DNA of 30,961 bases, taken from IMG/VR virus record IMGVR_UViG_3300025133_006670, positions 1 to 30,961 of that record. One strand, 5' to 3'. The stretch is from a virus. Shown here piece after piece: positions 8,102 through 15,677 of the stretch (positions within the stretch are counted from its first letter, which is position 1; each line of letters opens with the position of its first letter). The position numbers and the translations under genes were made by a program. The notes beneath the pieces are model-generated. The model was not told the DNA's origin and ran no database searches. It saw only the letters and a program-made list of their open reading frames with translations.

Positions 8102-8942
8102 TTATTCCATTCTCCCACACATGCTTCCAAGGATATAAAAACTGTTCGGCCTTCTCAAAGTTGTTCCTTACAGAATTAAATTTTTGTTCATACAAATCTT
8201 TATTTAGAGTAGGTAATATACTTTCTAATTCGGATACATTAGAAAAAGTAATTATTCCCCCTGAATCAAAATTATCAAATATAGAGGGGTCTCCACAATA
8301 AACAGGTATAGTTCCAGTCCTAAAACAATCTAAAATCTTTTCAGTAAAATACCCATCAATAGAAGCATTCTCTATTTCAACAGAAAATCTATAGTCTTTA
8401 ATAAAATTAAGTTTATACTCGTCCCCAGTATTCTGGTACTTACTATGATCTGTGCCCCCCTTACGAACATAATCAAATAAGTTCTCATACCTTTGAATAA
8501 CCTCATGCCTCATCCTGTGTCCTGGGGCAAAAGACTTTGAAGAGGCAATTATGGTGGTGTTCTTACTCTTATCGTATATCTTATGGTCTTCTACCTTAAT
8601 AAAATAAGATCCCCACGGGCAATAGCGAGAATTATCAGGGAACTGTCTAATAAAATCTTTTGTATGCGTAAAGATTAAAGCTGCCTCGTCCTTAAAGTAA
8701 TGTGCTTGCTGGTAGAGATGTGGGTGGATAGAAGGAGGTTCAATAATCCAAATAATCTTCTTCTGAGCATTTACCTCGGGAAAATAGGGAAGAGCTTGAT
8801 CTGTGATAACCACAAGATCATGATATTTTTTAGTAGCATCATTTAAACTAATATTTTCAAAAACTACATCACTACCAATCTTGTTGGCTTCTTTAACATA
8901 TTGGCCTGTGGGGACAGTAAAATCTAAAAAAGGAATGTTCAT
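8088..8942 (-). CDS. GT10-like (alpha-1,3-fucosyltransferase fold) glycosyltransferase
   Basis: 284 aa. The C-terminal half carries the family's donor-binding block: YRFSVEIENASIDGYFTEKI (about 184-203), then CFRTGTIPVYCGDPSIFD, matching the FxxxxENSxxxxYxTEK and GxVPVxxG pattern of GT10 enzymes such as Helicobacter alpha-1,3-fucosyltransferases. The N-terminal half (IIWIIEPPSIHP, then FTHTKDF and PWGSYF) is the more variable acceptor domain. No membrane segment is evident. ATG 8942 overlaps the upstream stop as ATGA. GT10 enzymes normally use GDP-L-fucose. In this island GDP-L-galactose is the only GDP-deoxy/L-sugar for which a synthesis enzyme is visible. Confidence 0.85.
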   Translation of the reverse strand: MNIPFLDFTVPTGQYVKEANKIGSDVVFENISLNDATKKYHDLVVITDQALPYFPEVNAQKKIIWIIEPPSIHPHLYQQAHYFKDEAALIFTHTKDFIRQFPDNSRYCPWGSYFIKVEDHKIYDKSKNTTIIASSKSFAPGHRMRHEVIQRYENLFDYVRKGGTDHSKYQNTGDEYKLNFIKDYRFSVEIENASIDGYFTEKILDCFRTGTIPVYCGDPSIFDNFDSGGIITFSNVSELESILPTLNKDLYEQKFNSVRNNFEKAEQFLYPWKHVWENGINELL

Positions 8943-10420
8943 AGTTGGGTTCTCCTTAAAATACTGCTCGGGAGATCTCCTTGACCCATACTATGCTCAA
9001 AAGCTACTGACCCCCCAGCAGGATTAAAAGGTATGTTTAGTGTACTCCGTACCTCATCTTCTAACTTCTCCCTTTCTATTACTAAATCATTAGCAGAAAT
9101 ATGATCAGTCCAAACATAGGATTTATATCCCCCATCGGGATCTCCTTTATAATAGTCGGGCTCTTCTAAGTAATTTAGATCTTTCTGATATAATCTAACA
9201 CCAGTTCTGGGTTGAGTGTATACATAATAATCTTTCTCTTTAACAGCCTCATCAAAGTAAGGAGAACCTGGGTAAGTAGTTATAATGGTGCAATCAAAAT
9301 CTTCTGGTTTGGTTTCAAGTAACCAATTCTTCGTATTCTCTATAGTTTCCTTACTTTCTCCCGCATGGCCGATGGACATGAGAGCTTTCACTTTTAATCC
9401 AGCATTCTTAGCGTACTGTACACACTTAGTGTTGGCAGCTACATCAGCATTCTTCTCTATGTTGGTCAGGATACTCTCGTCACCAGACTCAAATCCAGTT
9501 AAAAGCCATCGGAATCCTGCTGCATACATTAGGTCCGCTTGTCTCTGGGTGAATAATTCAGCCTTTACAAATCCTCTAAACATGAACTGTTCATTAACTT
9601 CTTTTTGTAAGGCAATCAACCTCTCTAAAAGAGATTCCCACTCTTTATTTACATTCAACTCATCATCATAAAACATAAAACCAGTAAATCCATAAGTATC
9701 ATATAGATGACGAACTTCATCCACCACAGAATCAGATGATCGAGTACGAATTTTTCTTAAGAAAGGAGAATTTCTACCACCACAAAAGGTACACTTAAAA
9801 GGACATCCTAATTGACAAATTAAACTCGTAGCTTTAGCTCCCTCGATACTGTAATGATAAGAGTCCATATCCACTAAATGCCGTGCAGGAAGAGGAAGAT
9901 CCTCTAACTCATCATTAGTAAGAAATAACCCGCCCTTGGGAACATCAGCATCCACTATACCCCTATCAGTGTCAAGAGCTTCAAAAATAGCTTTCTCCCC
10001 ATCCCCAGCAACCAGAACATCGAAAGTATCTAACAACGCTCCAATATCCCGTGTGGCTCTTCCAGAAAACTTTTCTTTCTTTGCAGCAGAGTTCATAAGG
10101 GAGGGATGGGGACCTCCTAAGATAATTTTAGACTCTGGGGAAAGTTCTCGTATATTATTAGCTATCTTAAAAGCAAAAGGTACTTGGGGAGTGGTTGCTG
10201 TTAAACCAAAAGTTTTAACAAATGGATTTTTATTTATATAAGTATCCAATACTTCCTCACAATTCTCTACCCCAGCTAAATCTAGAAAATCAACAAAATA
10301 TCCCCTCTCCTCTAAAGCAGAAGCTACTTTTAAAATACCTATATGAAGAAAAACTCGTTCATCCAGTAAAAAGGGAGAAGGTGGAGTAATCAAACAAATA
10401 GTTTTATTTACTGATAACAT
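8939..10420 (-). CDS. B12-binding-domain radical SAM protein
   Basis: 493 aa. The N-terminal about 150 residues form a cobalamin-binding-like Rossmann domain (ICLITPPSP, GLTATTPQ, KIILGGPHPS, LVAGDGE) without the DxHxxG histidine motif, as in many members of this class. The radical SAM core follows with C206, C210 and C213 in GCPFKCTFCGG, which bind the 4Fe-4S cluster, then MFYDDELNV and LLTGFESGDESIL. The C-terminal about 120 residues are substrate-specific. Such enzymes methylate unactivated carbons or rearrange sugars and lipids. Position between GT2 and GT10 genes suggests a glycan or nucleotide-sugar substrate. ATG 10420 lies inside the upstream gene's end (17-base overlap). The reaction cannot be assigned. 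Confidence 0.88.
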   Translation of the reverse strand: MLSVNKTICLITPPSPFLLDERVFLHIGILKVASALEERGYFVDFLDLAGVENCEEVLDTYINKNPFVKTFGLTATTPQVPFAFKIANNIRELSPESKIILGGPHPSLMNSAAKKEKFSGRATRDIGALLDTFDVLVAGDGEKAIFEALDTDRGIVDADVPKGGLFLTNDELEDLPLPARHLVDMDSYHYSIEGAKATSLICQLGCPFKCTFCGGRNSPFLRKIRTRSSDSVVDEVRHLYDTYGFTGFMFYDDELNVNKEWESLLERLIALQKEVNEQFMFRGFVKAELFTQRQADLMYAAGFRWLLTGFESGDESILTNIEKNADVAANTKCVQYAKNAGLKVKALMSIGHAGESKETIENTKNWLLETKPEDFDCTIITTYPGSPYFDEAVKEKDYYVYTQPRTGVRLYQKDLNYLEEPDYYKGDPDGGYKSYVWTDHISANDLVIEREKLEDEVRSTLNIPFNPAGGSVAFEHSMGQGDLPSSILRRTQL

Positions 10421-11117
10421 CTAAAGCCGTCCTCACTTGTTCACTTAAATTTTGTTTGTGCTCGTTATTCATGTGAGATAAATTATAAACTAAAAGAATA
10501 TCTTCAATAAACTCTACTTTAGAATACCCAATTTTTTCTAATATAGGAACAAAAATAACCACATCTGCTGCTGCTGTATAAAAAGTTCCTTCCTTATCCC
10601 TAAAATTGTGATCTTCTAGCAAGTCCCACAAATGTCTTTTAAAGGTTCTTAGGTGAGAGAAGGGCCATCCATCTATAACCGCTTGGCGGGGGCTACCCAT
10701 GTACTCTCGGGCTACGCATTTATCTCCTGTAGTAGAAATATAACTACCATAGGTTAACCAGCACCCTGTATCTTCGTAAACCTTAGCTACTTTGGATAGT
10801 GCATGCTCATTTATAAGCCAATCATCCCCATCCAACTGTACAATTATATCATTCACGCCTGTCTCTGAATTTTCTACTCCCTTTTTATGATTTAAAGGGA
10901 CCCCTATTCTTTTATCATTTTTAATTATCTTAAATCGTTCGTCACCGCAAATAGCCTCCTCGGCCTTTTCAACTGTGGAATCCATAGAGCAATCATCTAC
11001 TATAACCTGAGTAAAGTTAGTATGGGTTTGATCTTTAACTGATTGAATGCACTTGCCTATCCACTTCTCAGCGTTATAGACAGGAGTTATAACTCTAAAA
11101 GTGGGTTCCATGCTCAT
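10404..11117 (-). CDS. GT2-family glycosyltransferase
   Basis: 237 aa from ATG 11117, which overlaps the upstream stop as ATGA; the TTG at 11138 is unsupported. GT-A fold: FRVITPVYNAEKWIGKCIQS at the N-terminus, VIVDDCSMDST (about 39-49) and the metal-binding QLDGDDW with DxD at about 96-99. A WPFSHLRTFKRHLW acceptor-side segment and a KIGYSKVEFIEDILLVYN block close the catalytic domain. No membrane helices, so a soluble inverting transferase. The sugar donor cannot be told from sequence. It is the third transferase gene after the lysis terminator in the direction of transcription. Confidence 0.9.
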   Translation of the reverse strand: MSMEPTFRVITPVYNAEKWIGKCIQSVKDQTHTNFTQVIVDDCSMDSTVEKAEEAICGDERFKIIKNDKRIGVPLNHKKGVENSETGVNDIIVQLDGDDWLINEHALSKVAKVYEDTGCWLTYGSYISTTGDKCVAREYMGSPRQAVIDGWPFSHLRTFKRHLWDLLEDHNFRDKEGTFYTAAADVVIFVPILEKIGYSKVEFIEDILLVYNLSHMNNEHKQNLSEQVRTALDVISK

Positions 11118-11920
11118 AACTCTAACGCCTCTTCCCAAAGCTCGTACACACTTTCTGAGGTCAAGTAATCTACATCAGCATTAGCGTCAGTAACCCCAAA
11201 ATATGGAATACCTACTAAGCTGCATTCTGCTTTAATATAGTTAAATGTTTCTCTTTTTGAAGCATGAAATACTGCATCTATTTTATCATACATCTTTTGC
11301 TTATCATCCTCATGCCCCATCATCTCCACACAAGGGTGTTTATCTAATAAAGGCTGCATAGCCATATTGAAGTAAGGCTGGTCTGTGACGGTTCCGAAGA
11401 CCTTTACCTTGGTTCCTATAGGATTTTGCTTTAACGCCTGTCTGACGGCAACGTCAGTCCTCTTATGGGCATCTATACTCCCTATCACGCCCACAGCATT
11501 ACGAGGTGAATCAAAAACACGCCTTGATAGCTTGCTAAGGACATTAGGAATAACTACTGATGGATGATCAATACCGTGCCATTCTTTTTGGGAGTTACTC
11601 ACAAAGTGTACGAAATCTATGCCTTGCAGGTTCATCTCTTTGAGAGGGAAAAGGTTTGTCTCATGGCAGCTTAAGATTATCTTCTTTGCTATAAAAGGTG
11701 CGCCATCTTCAAAGTTCATAAAGTGAATTATTACGGTGTCAGTCTCTTCAGGTTCAAAGTCTTCAGGACCTCCTGATTTACATTGATCTAAGTGCCAGCT
11801 GTGGGGACCATAAAAAGTGCAGTCATGCCCCTTCTCATTTAGCAAATTAGTTAGATTAATAAACGCTACCGTGCTCCCGCCAGGATTGCTCCATCCACTA
11901 AATATCTTTATCTTAGACAT
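11114..11920 (-). CDS. GT-B fold glycosyltransferase (GT4-like)
   Basis: 268 aa from ATG 11920, preceded by GGAG about nine bases upstream; a longer in-frame start at 11989 would bury 77 bases in the upstream gene. The N-terminus KIKIFSGWSNPGGSTVAFIN has the GGS-type loop of GT4 enzymes. The second domain starts at VGVIGSIDAHKRTDVAVRQA, where the K-R pair usually contacts the donor phosphate, and ends with DAVFHASKRETFNYIKAE, matching the E-x7-E region of GT4 proteins. It is short for the family, with a reduced N-terminal domain. Donor and acceptor unknown. Confidence 0.75.
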   Translation of the reverse strand: MSKIKIFSGWSNPGGSTVAFINLTNLLNEKGHDCTFYGPHSWHLDQCKSGGPEDFEPEETDTVIIHFMNFEDGAPFIAKKIILSCHETNLFPLKEMNLQGIDFVHFVSNSQKEWHGIDHPSVVIPNVLSKLSRRVFDSPRNAVGVIGSIDAHKRTDVAVRQALKQNPIGTKVKVFGTVTDQPYFNMAMQPLLDKHPCVEMMGHEDDKQKMYDKIDAVFHASKRETFNYIKAECSLVGIPYFGVTDANADVDYLTSESVYELWEEALEL

Positions 11921-13139
11921 TTGCTTGCCACTCCTTGTTGTAGGTTTCCTTCTCATTTCTATCAGAGAGGAGCCCGAAGCTTTGCTCATACAACTCCAGA
12001 CGGTGTTTAACTACAGTATTTATATTAAAGTATTCCTCTGTGACCTTGTGAAGGTTCTCACCCATCTCACGCACATGCTTTGGATTCTTAATACATTTAG
12101 TTAACACCTTGACCCAATCACTTTTAGTAGCGTTAGGAGGGAGTAAATATCCAGTCTCCCCATTTATGATAGTCTCATCATAACACCCCACATTAGAAGC
12201 TATAAGAGGAACTTTATATCTTCCGCACTCCGCTACTTTAATCTCAGACTTACTATCATTAAAAGCATTCATCTGGAGAGGAGCTATAGCAATATCCATG
12301 TTCGCAAACATGGTTCCATATTCGTTAGGGTTCTTAGCATAATGAATATTCCAGTTCTTAGCCCCCTTAAACCCCTTAAGTAGAATCCTCTTGTAATTCA
12401 ACCATACCTCGTGCTGCCACCCAACCGCACCTTCAGGGTCAGGTAGTGGGCATCCATAGAAATCCCAAAAAACATTCTCTCTGCCCACTCTACCGTTTAC
12501 AAAGTGAGGAACACCTGCGAATTCTTTAACATCCTCCTCGTGATGAATACCTCCTGCCCATCCTACCCTAAGAAGCTTCTTTCTTAAGGAGCGTGTCTTT
12601 GGAGCATTCCAGCAAGGGAGGTTATAATCAATAGAATTTTTAACGACTGCGAGAACCCCTCCACACATTTTTCTAATTCTATCAGCAAACTTTCTTTGTG
12701 TCACTGTTACAAGATCGGAGTTAGCATAGATAAACTTAGTAACCTCACCAAGCTTCCTATCCTTATAAACCCCATGTAACCTATGTCCCTTATACAAGTC
12801 TGTTAAAAGGTCATCCGTGTCGTAATGAACAAACTTACCAAACTCCTTGCCTTTGCCCACTACTCTAGCGGTGTACTGTCCCCCAAAGTTAGATATGTTT
12901 TGAGTCCATACAATATCAGCCCACTCAAACTCAGACCAGTCATGATCCTCGTCGGATGGCATCTTACCTGTTTCAGTATCTAACCCAAGAGGATTCAGGT
13001 TAAACTTAATCTCAACCTGATCGGGATAAAGCTCCGCTAACTTTTGAGCGGGTAGTATCAGCCTATAATAGGCACATCCCCCCTCATTTGCAGGTACTAC
13101 TAAAATCTTAAGCTTACTTTTTTTCTGGTCTTCCATCAT
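11913..13139 (-). CDS. GT-B fold glycosyltransferase (GT1/GT4-like), first gene of the island
   Basis: 408 aa from ATG 13139; the next codon is also ATG. An upstream in-frame GTG at 13172 lies inside the terminator hairpin and would put polylysine-like vector-free coding across it, so I reject it. N-terminus LKILVVPANEGGCAYYRLILP, then a DADxV-like WADIVWTQN strand, HYDTDDLL, and in the second domain LLRVGWAGGIHHEEDV, IAIAPLQMNAFNDSKSEIKVAE, VPLIASNVGCYDE and NGETGYLLPP. The SEIKVAE-to-GETGYL region is the usual GT4 donor-binding end. Proteins of this type are common in phage and polysaccharide loci. Being first in the island it may act on the primary acceptor, but that is inference. Confidence 0.82.
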   Translation of the reverse strand: MMEDQKKSKLKILVVPANEGGCAYYRLILPAQKLAELYPDQVEIKFNLNPLGLDTETGKMPSDEDHDWSEFEWADIVWTQNISNFGGQYTARVVGKGKEFGKFVHYDTDDLLTDLYKGHRLHGVYKDRKLGEVTKFIYANSDLVTVTQRKFADRIRKMCGGVLAVVKNSIDYNLPCWNAPKTRSLRKKLLRVGWAGGIHHEEDVKEFAGVPHFVNGRVGRENVFWDFYGCPLPDPEGAVGWQHEVWLNYKRILLKGFKGAKNWNIHYAKNPNEYGTMFANMDIAIAPLQMNAFNDSKSEIKVAECGRYKVPLIASNVGCYDETIINGETGYLLPPNATKSDWVKVLTKCIKNPKHVREMGENLHKVTEEYFNINTVVKHRLELYEQSFGLLSDRNEKETYNKEWQANV

Positions 13140-13149
13140 GTCTTTCTTT

Positions 13150-13190
13150 AAAAAAAGGGGAGTGAGAGACACTGAGTATCCCTCACCCCC
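13150..13190 (-). terminator. Strong intrinsic terminator after the lysis cassette
   Basis: Read on the minus strand, a GC-rich hairpin is followed by seven Ts (13156-13150). The stem pairs GGGG with CCCC, GTGAG with CTCAC (one T bulged between the two), and GATAC with GTGTC around a TCA loop. It lies 20-60 bases after the stop of the embedded lipoprotein gene and before ATG 13139. The opposite strand has no T-run, so it acts on minus-strand transcripts only. No clear promoter is seen between it and the glycan island, so partial read-through or antitermination may set island expression. Confidence 0.88.
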
Positions 13191-13209
13191 AGAACCCTAG
13201 AAAGTATTA

Positions 13210-13434
13210 CTAGTTCCTATCTTCAATGACAGGTTGAGTTGGTGGAACTATATAGTACCCTTCGGGTATTCCTACCTTTTTATCAGTCAGCACCCACTGA
13301 CCGTCTACCTTAACATAAACCCTACCTTCAACGTCTGGTCCAATCCTTGCGATTGATCCCGACTCCACGAATACCGCTCTCGTAGTCCCGCACCCTATCA
13401 TGCAAAGACTTGCTGAGAATAGGATCAACAGCAT
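13210..13434 (-). CDS. Small lipoprotein, possible outer-membrane spanin
   Basis: 74 aa from ATG 13434, preceded by GGGGAAGAAGG. An earlier in-frame ATG at 13533 would add a leucine/serine-rich leader that looks like an out-of-frame shadow of the neighbour. The N-terminus MLLILFSASLCMIGC is a lipoprotein signal with the modified Cys at 15. The mature part (GRVYVKVDGQWVLTDKKV, then IPEGYYIVPP) is a compact beta-rich domain that I recall in small lipoproteins of marine phage lysis regions. Its first 107 bases overlap the preceding small gene in the +1 frame, the arrangement of lambda Rz1 inside Rz. The spanin role rests on that layout. Confidence 0.68.
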   Translation of the reverse strand: MLLILFSASLCMIGCGTTRAVFVESGSIARIGPDVEGRVYVKVDGQWVLTDKKVGIPEGYYIVPPTQPVIEDRN

Positions 13435-13531
13435 CAGCCTTCTTCCCCGTGTCAGGAGCTTCGATTTGAGCGACGACAGTAGGTATGATAGCTTTAAATA
13501 GAGATGAGATAAGATCAATGAGCCACGCCAC
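13328..13531 (-). CDS. Small protein with hydrophobic N-terminus, spanin/lysis candidate
   Basis: 67 aa from GTG 13531, two bases inside a GAGGATTAGAATGTG context; the overlapping ATG 13533 belongs to another frame. Residues 2-22 are hydrophobic to amphipathic (AWLIDLISSLFKAIIPTVVA), and the rest is polar and charged (EAPDTGKKADAVDP, then HDRVRDYESGIRG). The real-protein character of this frame is judged from composition. A lipoprotein gene starts inside it in another frame, so it could be the inner-membrane partner of a spanin pair, though no coiled coil is evident. It follows the first lipoprotein stop by three bases. Confidence 0.5.
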   Translation of the reverse strand: MAWLIDLISSLFKAIIPTVVAQIEAPDTGKKADAVDPILSKSLHDRVRDYESGIRGVGINRKDWTRR

Positions 13532-13534
13532 ATT

Positions 13535-13795
13535 CTAATCCTCGCTGCTGTCTGCTATAGCAGGTCCAACATTAAACCAAGTCCAAGGCAAGACAATATT
13601 AAAGTCTGCCCATGACCATTCATGTGTATGGAGATCCCCTAAAAAGGGCATATTAAACTGGGGAGCTGCGTCTCCAGGAATAATATCTACAACCATATCA
13701 TCTACGGCTTCTACAACCACAATGGGTCCAATACCTGCACACGCTCCAAGACTGAGCATAGTAAACATAAGACTAACAATCAAAAACTTCTTCAT
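13535..13795 (-). CDS. Small lipoprotein in the lysis cassette
   Basis: 86 aa with a classical lipoprotein signal: MKKFLIVSLMFTMLSLGAC, lipobox L-G-A-C and modified Cys 19. The mature part has acidic and tryptophan-rich stretches (THEWSWADFNIVLPWTWFN) and no family I recognise. ATG 13795 overlaps the holin-like stop as ATGA and has AAGGAG just upstream. Located between a holin-like gene and a spanin-like pair, it is plausibly a second envelope component of lysis. Unknown function beyond membrane anchoring. Confidence 0.75.
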   Translation of the reverse strand: MKKFLIVSLMFTMLSLGACAGIGPIVVVEAVDDMVVDIIPGDAAPQFNMPFLGDLHTHEWSWADFNIVLPWTWFNVGPAIADSSED

Positions 13796-14157
13796 TTCTT
13801 ATCTCCTTGAACTATTCGAGCCACGAGACCTTGAAGCTTGGGCATACCCCAACTCACCAAAAGCTTATACGCTGGTCCCTTTGCCATTGCAAGGGCGTTA
13901 CTAATAGCAAGCTGCTTTGCTTCTTCTCGTTCTTCTTCAGTGAGCTTACCATCTGCGGCTGCTCTTTTACGGAAAGCTACAAACTCGTCACCAGTCTGGG
14001 CAATCCCATCCCGAAGAGCGTCGATAGCCTCATTCTCAATTCCTTGTTTTCGTAACCAATTATATACATGTCCGATAAGCCATGTTAGGGCTAGTCCTAC
14101 TAAACCCCAAACCGTCTCACTCATCGCTACATTTTCGATTAATGCTCCCCAGTCCAT
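13792..14157 (-). CDS. Holin-like membrane protein
   Basis: 121 aa. One predicted membrane helix near the N-terminus (about residues 14-35, ETVWGLVGLALTWLIGHVYN) followed by a long charged helical tail with ADGKLTEEEREEAKQLA and a hydrophobic helix SWGMPKLQGLVARIV. This layout resembles phage holins of the LL-H/holin-6 type. GGAG precedes ATG 14157 by eight bases. It lies directly after the SSB gene and before lipoprotein genes, which fits a lysis cassette. No endolysin was recognised in the window, so an enzyme partner must be elsewhere. An inner-membrane protein of another role remains possible. Confidence 0.68.
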   Translation of the reverse strand: MDWGALIENVAMSETVWGLVGLALTWLIGHVYNWLRKQGIENEAIDALRDGIAQTGDEFVAFRKRAAADGKLTEEEREEAKQLAISNALAMAKGPAYKLLVSWGMPKLQGLVARIVQGDKK

Positions 14158-14167
14158 TTATTAACTC

Positions 14168-14908
14168 CTAATTACTTTTCATCTTCTGAATATAGTCATC
14201 ATCAGCAACATTTTCTGTGGGTTGCGGAGTAGAACTACTTCCTTCATATGAGGGGACAACGCTTTGTGCGAAAGTCTTAACAACCTCATACTCTTCCAAC
14301 TTAACTAAACCGTGAATATCGTGGAGGGAATCCATCCATGATGCAATTTCTGCCCGACTACCTGCTTCTGAAGCTTTGGGTCGAGGTTGGGACTGATCAT
14401 ACTTAGGCCACTGACCTTCCATAATTTTTACAATCTTAAAATCATGTCCTGATTCCAAGTCAGTAATGTCCCCAAAATCTTCATCCAACATTGCAGCAAT
14501 AACCTTTTTGAAAAGGATCACCCCAATAGATAGAATCTTAACATCTCCCGTTTCTCGATCTACAACATTAAGGTAGTACCGAGATCGAGGTTTAATCTGC
14601 CTAGCGAGATCCTCATCCTTATTAGGCTCCTTCCAAAGAGAGTAATAAGTATCGCAGAGAGGACACGGTTCCCCGTGAATCTTTCGGCAATGTACGTTCT
14701 TTACTTGTCCGTCCCCAGTAGGGATTCGATGAATACTTGTTTCTGCGTAGAACATAGTGTCCTCATCCTTACCAGGAAGGATTCGCACTGCATTAGTTCC
14801 ATCTTGAATCCGCAAGAACTTATCCAAAAAATCAGTATTTGCATTCCCAGAACCTTTGTTACTAAGTTCACTGTGTTTTGCTCGAAGAGCGTCCAAATCA
14901 ATAGCCAT
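14168..14908 (-). CDS. gp32-type single-stranded DNA-binding protein
   Basis: 246 aa. It binds ssDNA at the replication fork and in recombination. The core has a zinc-binding pattern close to T4 gp32: H60, C74, C82 and C85 (spacing H-x13-C-x7-C-x2-C). Aromatic and basic residues follow (RSRYYLNVVDRETGDVK). The C-terminal tail is acidic (ENVADDDYIQKM), the usual contact for helicase and recombination partners. The N-terminal 20 residues are short, as in distant gp32 relatives. AAGGAG (14921-14916) and a TATAATA box (14951) precede ATG 14908. It heads the transcription unit that continues into the lysis genes and ends at the terminator near 13150. Confidence 0.9.
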   Translation of the reverse strand: MAIDLDALRAKHSELSNKGSGNANTDFLDKFLRIQDGTNAVRILPGKDEDTMFYAETSIHRIPTGDGQVKNVHCRKIHGEPCPLCDTYYSLWKEPNKDEDLARQIKPRSRYYLNVVDRETGDVKILSIGVILFKKVIAAMLDEDFGDITDLESGHDFKIVKIMEGQWPKYDQSQPRPKASEAGSRAEIASWMDSLHDIHGLVKLEEYEVVKTFAQSVVPSYEGSSSTPQPTENVADDDYIQKMKSN

Positions 14909-14944
14909 GTTAAAACTCCTTATAGTTAGTAGGGCCAGTTACCG

Positions 14945-14951
14945 TATTATA
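14945..14951 (-). promoter_or_regulatory. Probable promoter -10 box for the SSB/lysis unit
   Basis: The minus strand reads GACTATAATACGG in the 53-base gap between the FkbM stop and the SSB start. TATAAT is a perfect -10 hexamer (14951-14946), followed by a leader of about 37 bases with an AAGGAG ribosome site. No TTGACA-like -35 sits 16-18 bases upstream, so recognition may depend on a phage factor or an extended -10. The same TATAATA core occurs at the two divergent junctions near 25980 and 27010. Confidence 0.6.
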
Positions 14952-14961
14952 GTCTATACAA

Positions 14962-15660
14962 TCAGTTTTTTTTGGAGGAACTTTGTTTAATAAAAAGAAG
15001 TTCTTCACTAGGTTCAGTAATCCAAGCAGGATCTACATCGTGTAGATCAATGGTATCATATCCCATATTTTTAATTTTTTCTATAGCCGCTAAGGTATCC
15101 TCCATAGAGTATTCATCACAACAGCGATGATGGAAAGAAACTGCTACTTGAGCAATATCTAAAGTATTGAGAGAATTGATAATATCGTATTCAAAACCCT
15201 CAATATTCATTTTTAAAACATCAAAACCCCCATAGAGTTTAACAAGGGTTTCCACGGAAACCGCTTCTACTTCTTTGTAGGTCTCTTTATCAAATTGCTT
15301 GAAATCATCATGAGTGGTATGAGCCGCCATTTCAAAATCTTGGTTTTTTTCATATCTGATCTTAATAATGCCATCTTCCCCACATACTGCCTTTGCCATA
15401 AAGCTAAAATTGGGGAAAAGAGACCCTAATTTCCATGCAGTATAACAGGAGGGGACACTGGGATCGCATCCTACCACTTTATGCCCAGCACTTAACATAC
15501 CTGCCTCAAAGCCTACCTGAGTAATCCACGAAAGACCTAAGGATAGAACCCTTGCTTTCGTTGGCAGCATGTCTAAGCATAGGTACTTAGGATCACTACT
15601 TTTATCTTCAGCACTGCCCCCGACTAGATGTAAGTTATATTTATTTTCTACTTCTTGCAT
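14962..15660 (-). CDS. FkbM-family SAM methyltransferase (fourth copy, in replication module)
   Basis: 232 aa. The SAM loop region is unusual (VLSLGLSWITQVGFEAGM), followed by GCDPSVPS at the ribose strand, and a canonical core FDVLKMNIEGFEYDIINSL. The C-terminal half has VSFHHRCCDEYS and IDLHDVDPAW. Unlike the other FkbM genes it lies among recombination and replication genes, 1.8 kb from the island and on the far side of the lysis cassette. No clear Shine-Dalgarno precedes ATG 15660; the leader is AT-rich (TATAGAAATTTTATAAA). Probably an O-methyltransferase; a target outside the glycan, such as a protein or nucleotide, cannot be excluded. Confidence 0.8.
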   Translation of the reverse strand: MQEVENKYNLHLVGGSAEDKSSDPKYLCLDMLPTKARVLSLGLSWITQVGFEAGMLSAGHKVVGCDPSVPSCYTAWKLGSLFPNFSFMAKAVCGEDGIIKIRYEKNQDFEMAAHTTHDDFKQFDKETYKEVEAVSVETLVKLYGGFDVLKMNIEGFEYDIINSLNTLDIAQVAVSFHHRCCDEYSMEDTLAAIEKIKNMGYDTIDLHDVDPAWITEPSEELLFIKQSSSKKN

Positions 15661-15677
15661 TTTATAAAATTTCTATA

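Noticed and set aside
9285-10241. Plus-strand frames inside the radical SAM gene
   Set aside because: Shadows of a strongly conserved minus-strand protein; no ribosome site or recognisable motif.
13140-13172. GTG 13172 as start of the first island glycosyltransferase
   Set aside because: It lies within the terminator hairpin; ATG 13139 gives the usual N-terminus.
13435-13533. Longer start (ATG 13533) for the embedded lipoprotein
   Set aside because: It would place a leucine/serine leader before a perfect lipoprotein signal; ATG 13434 has its own ribosome site.
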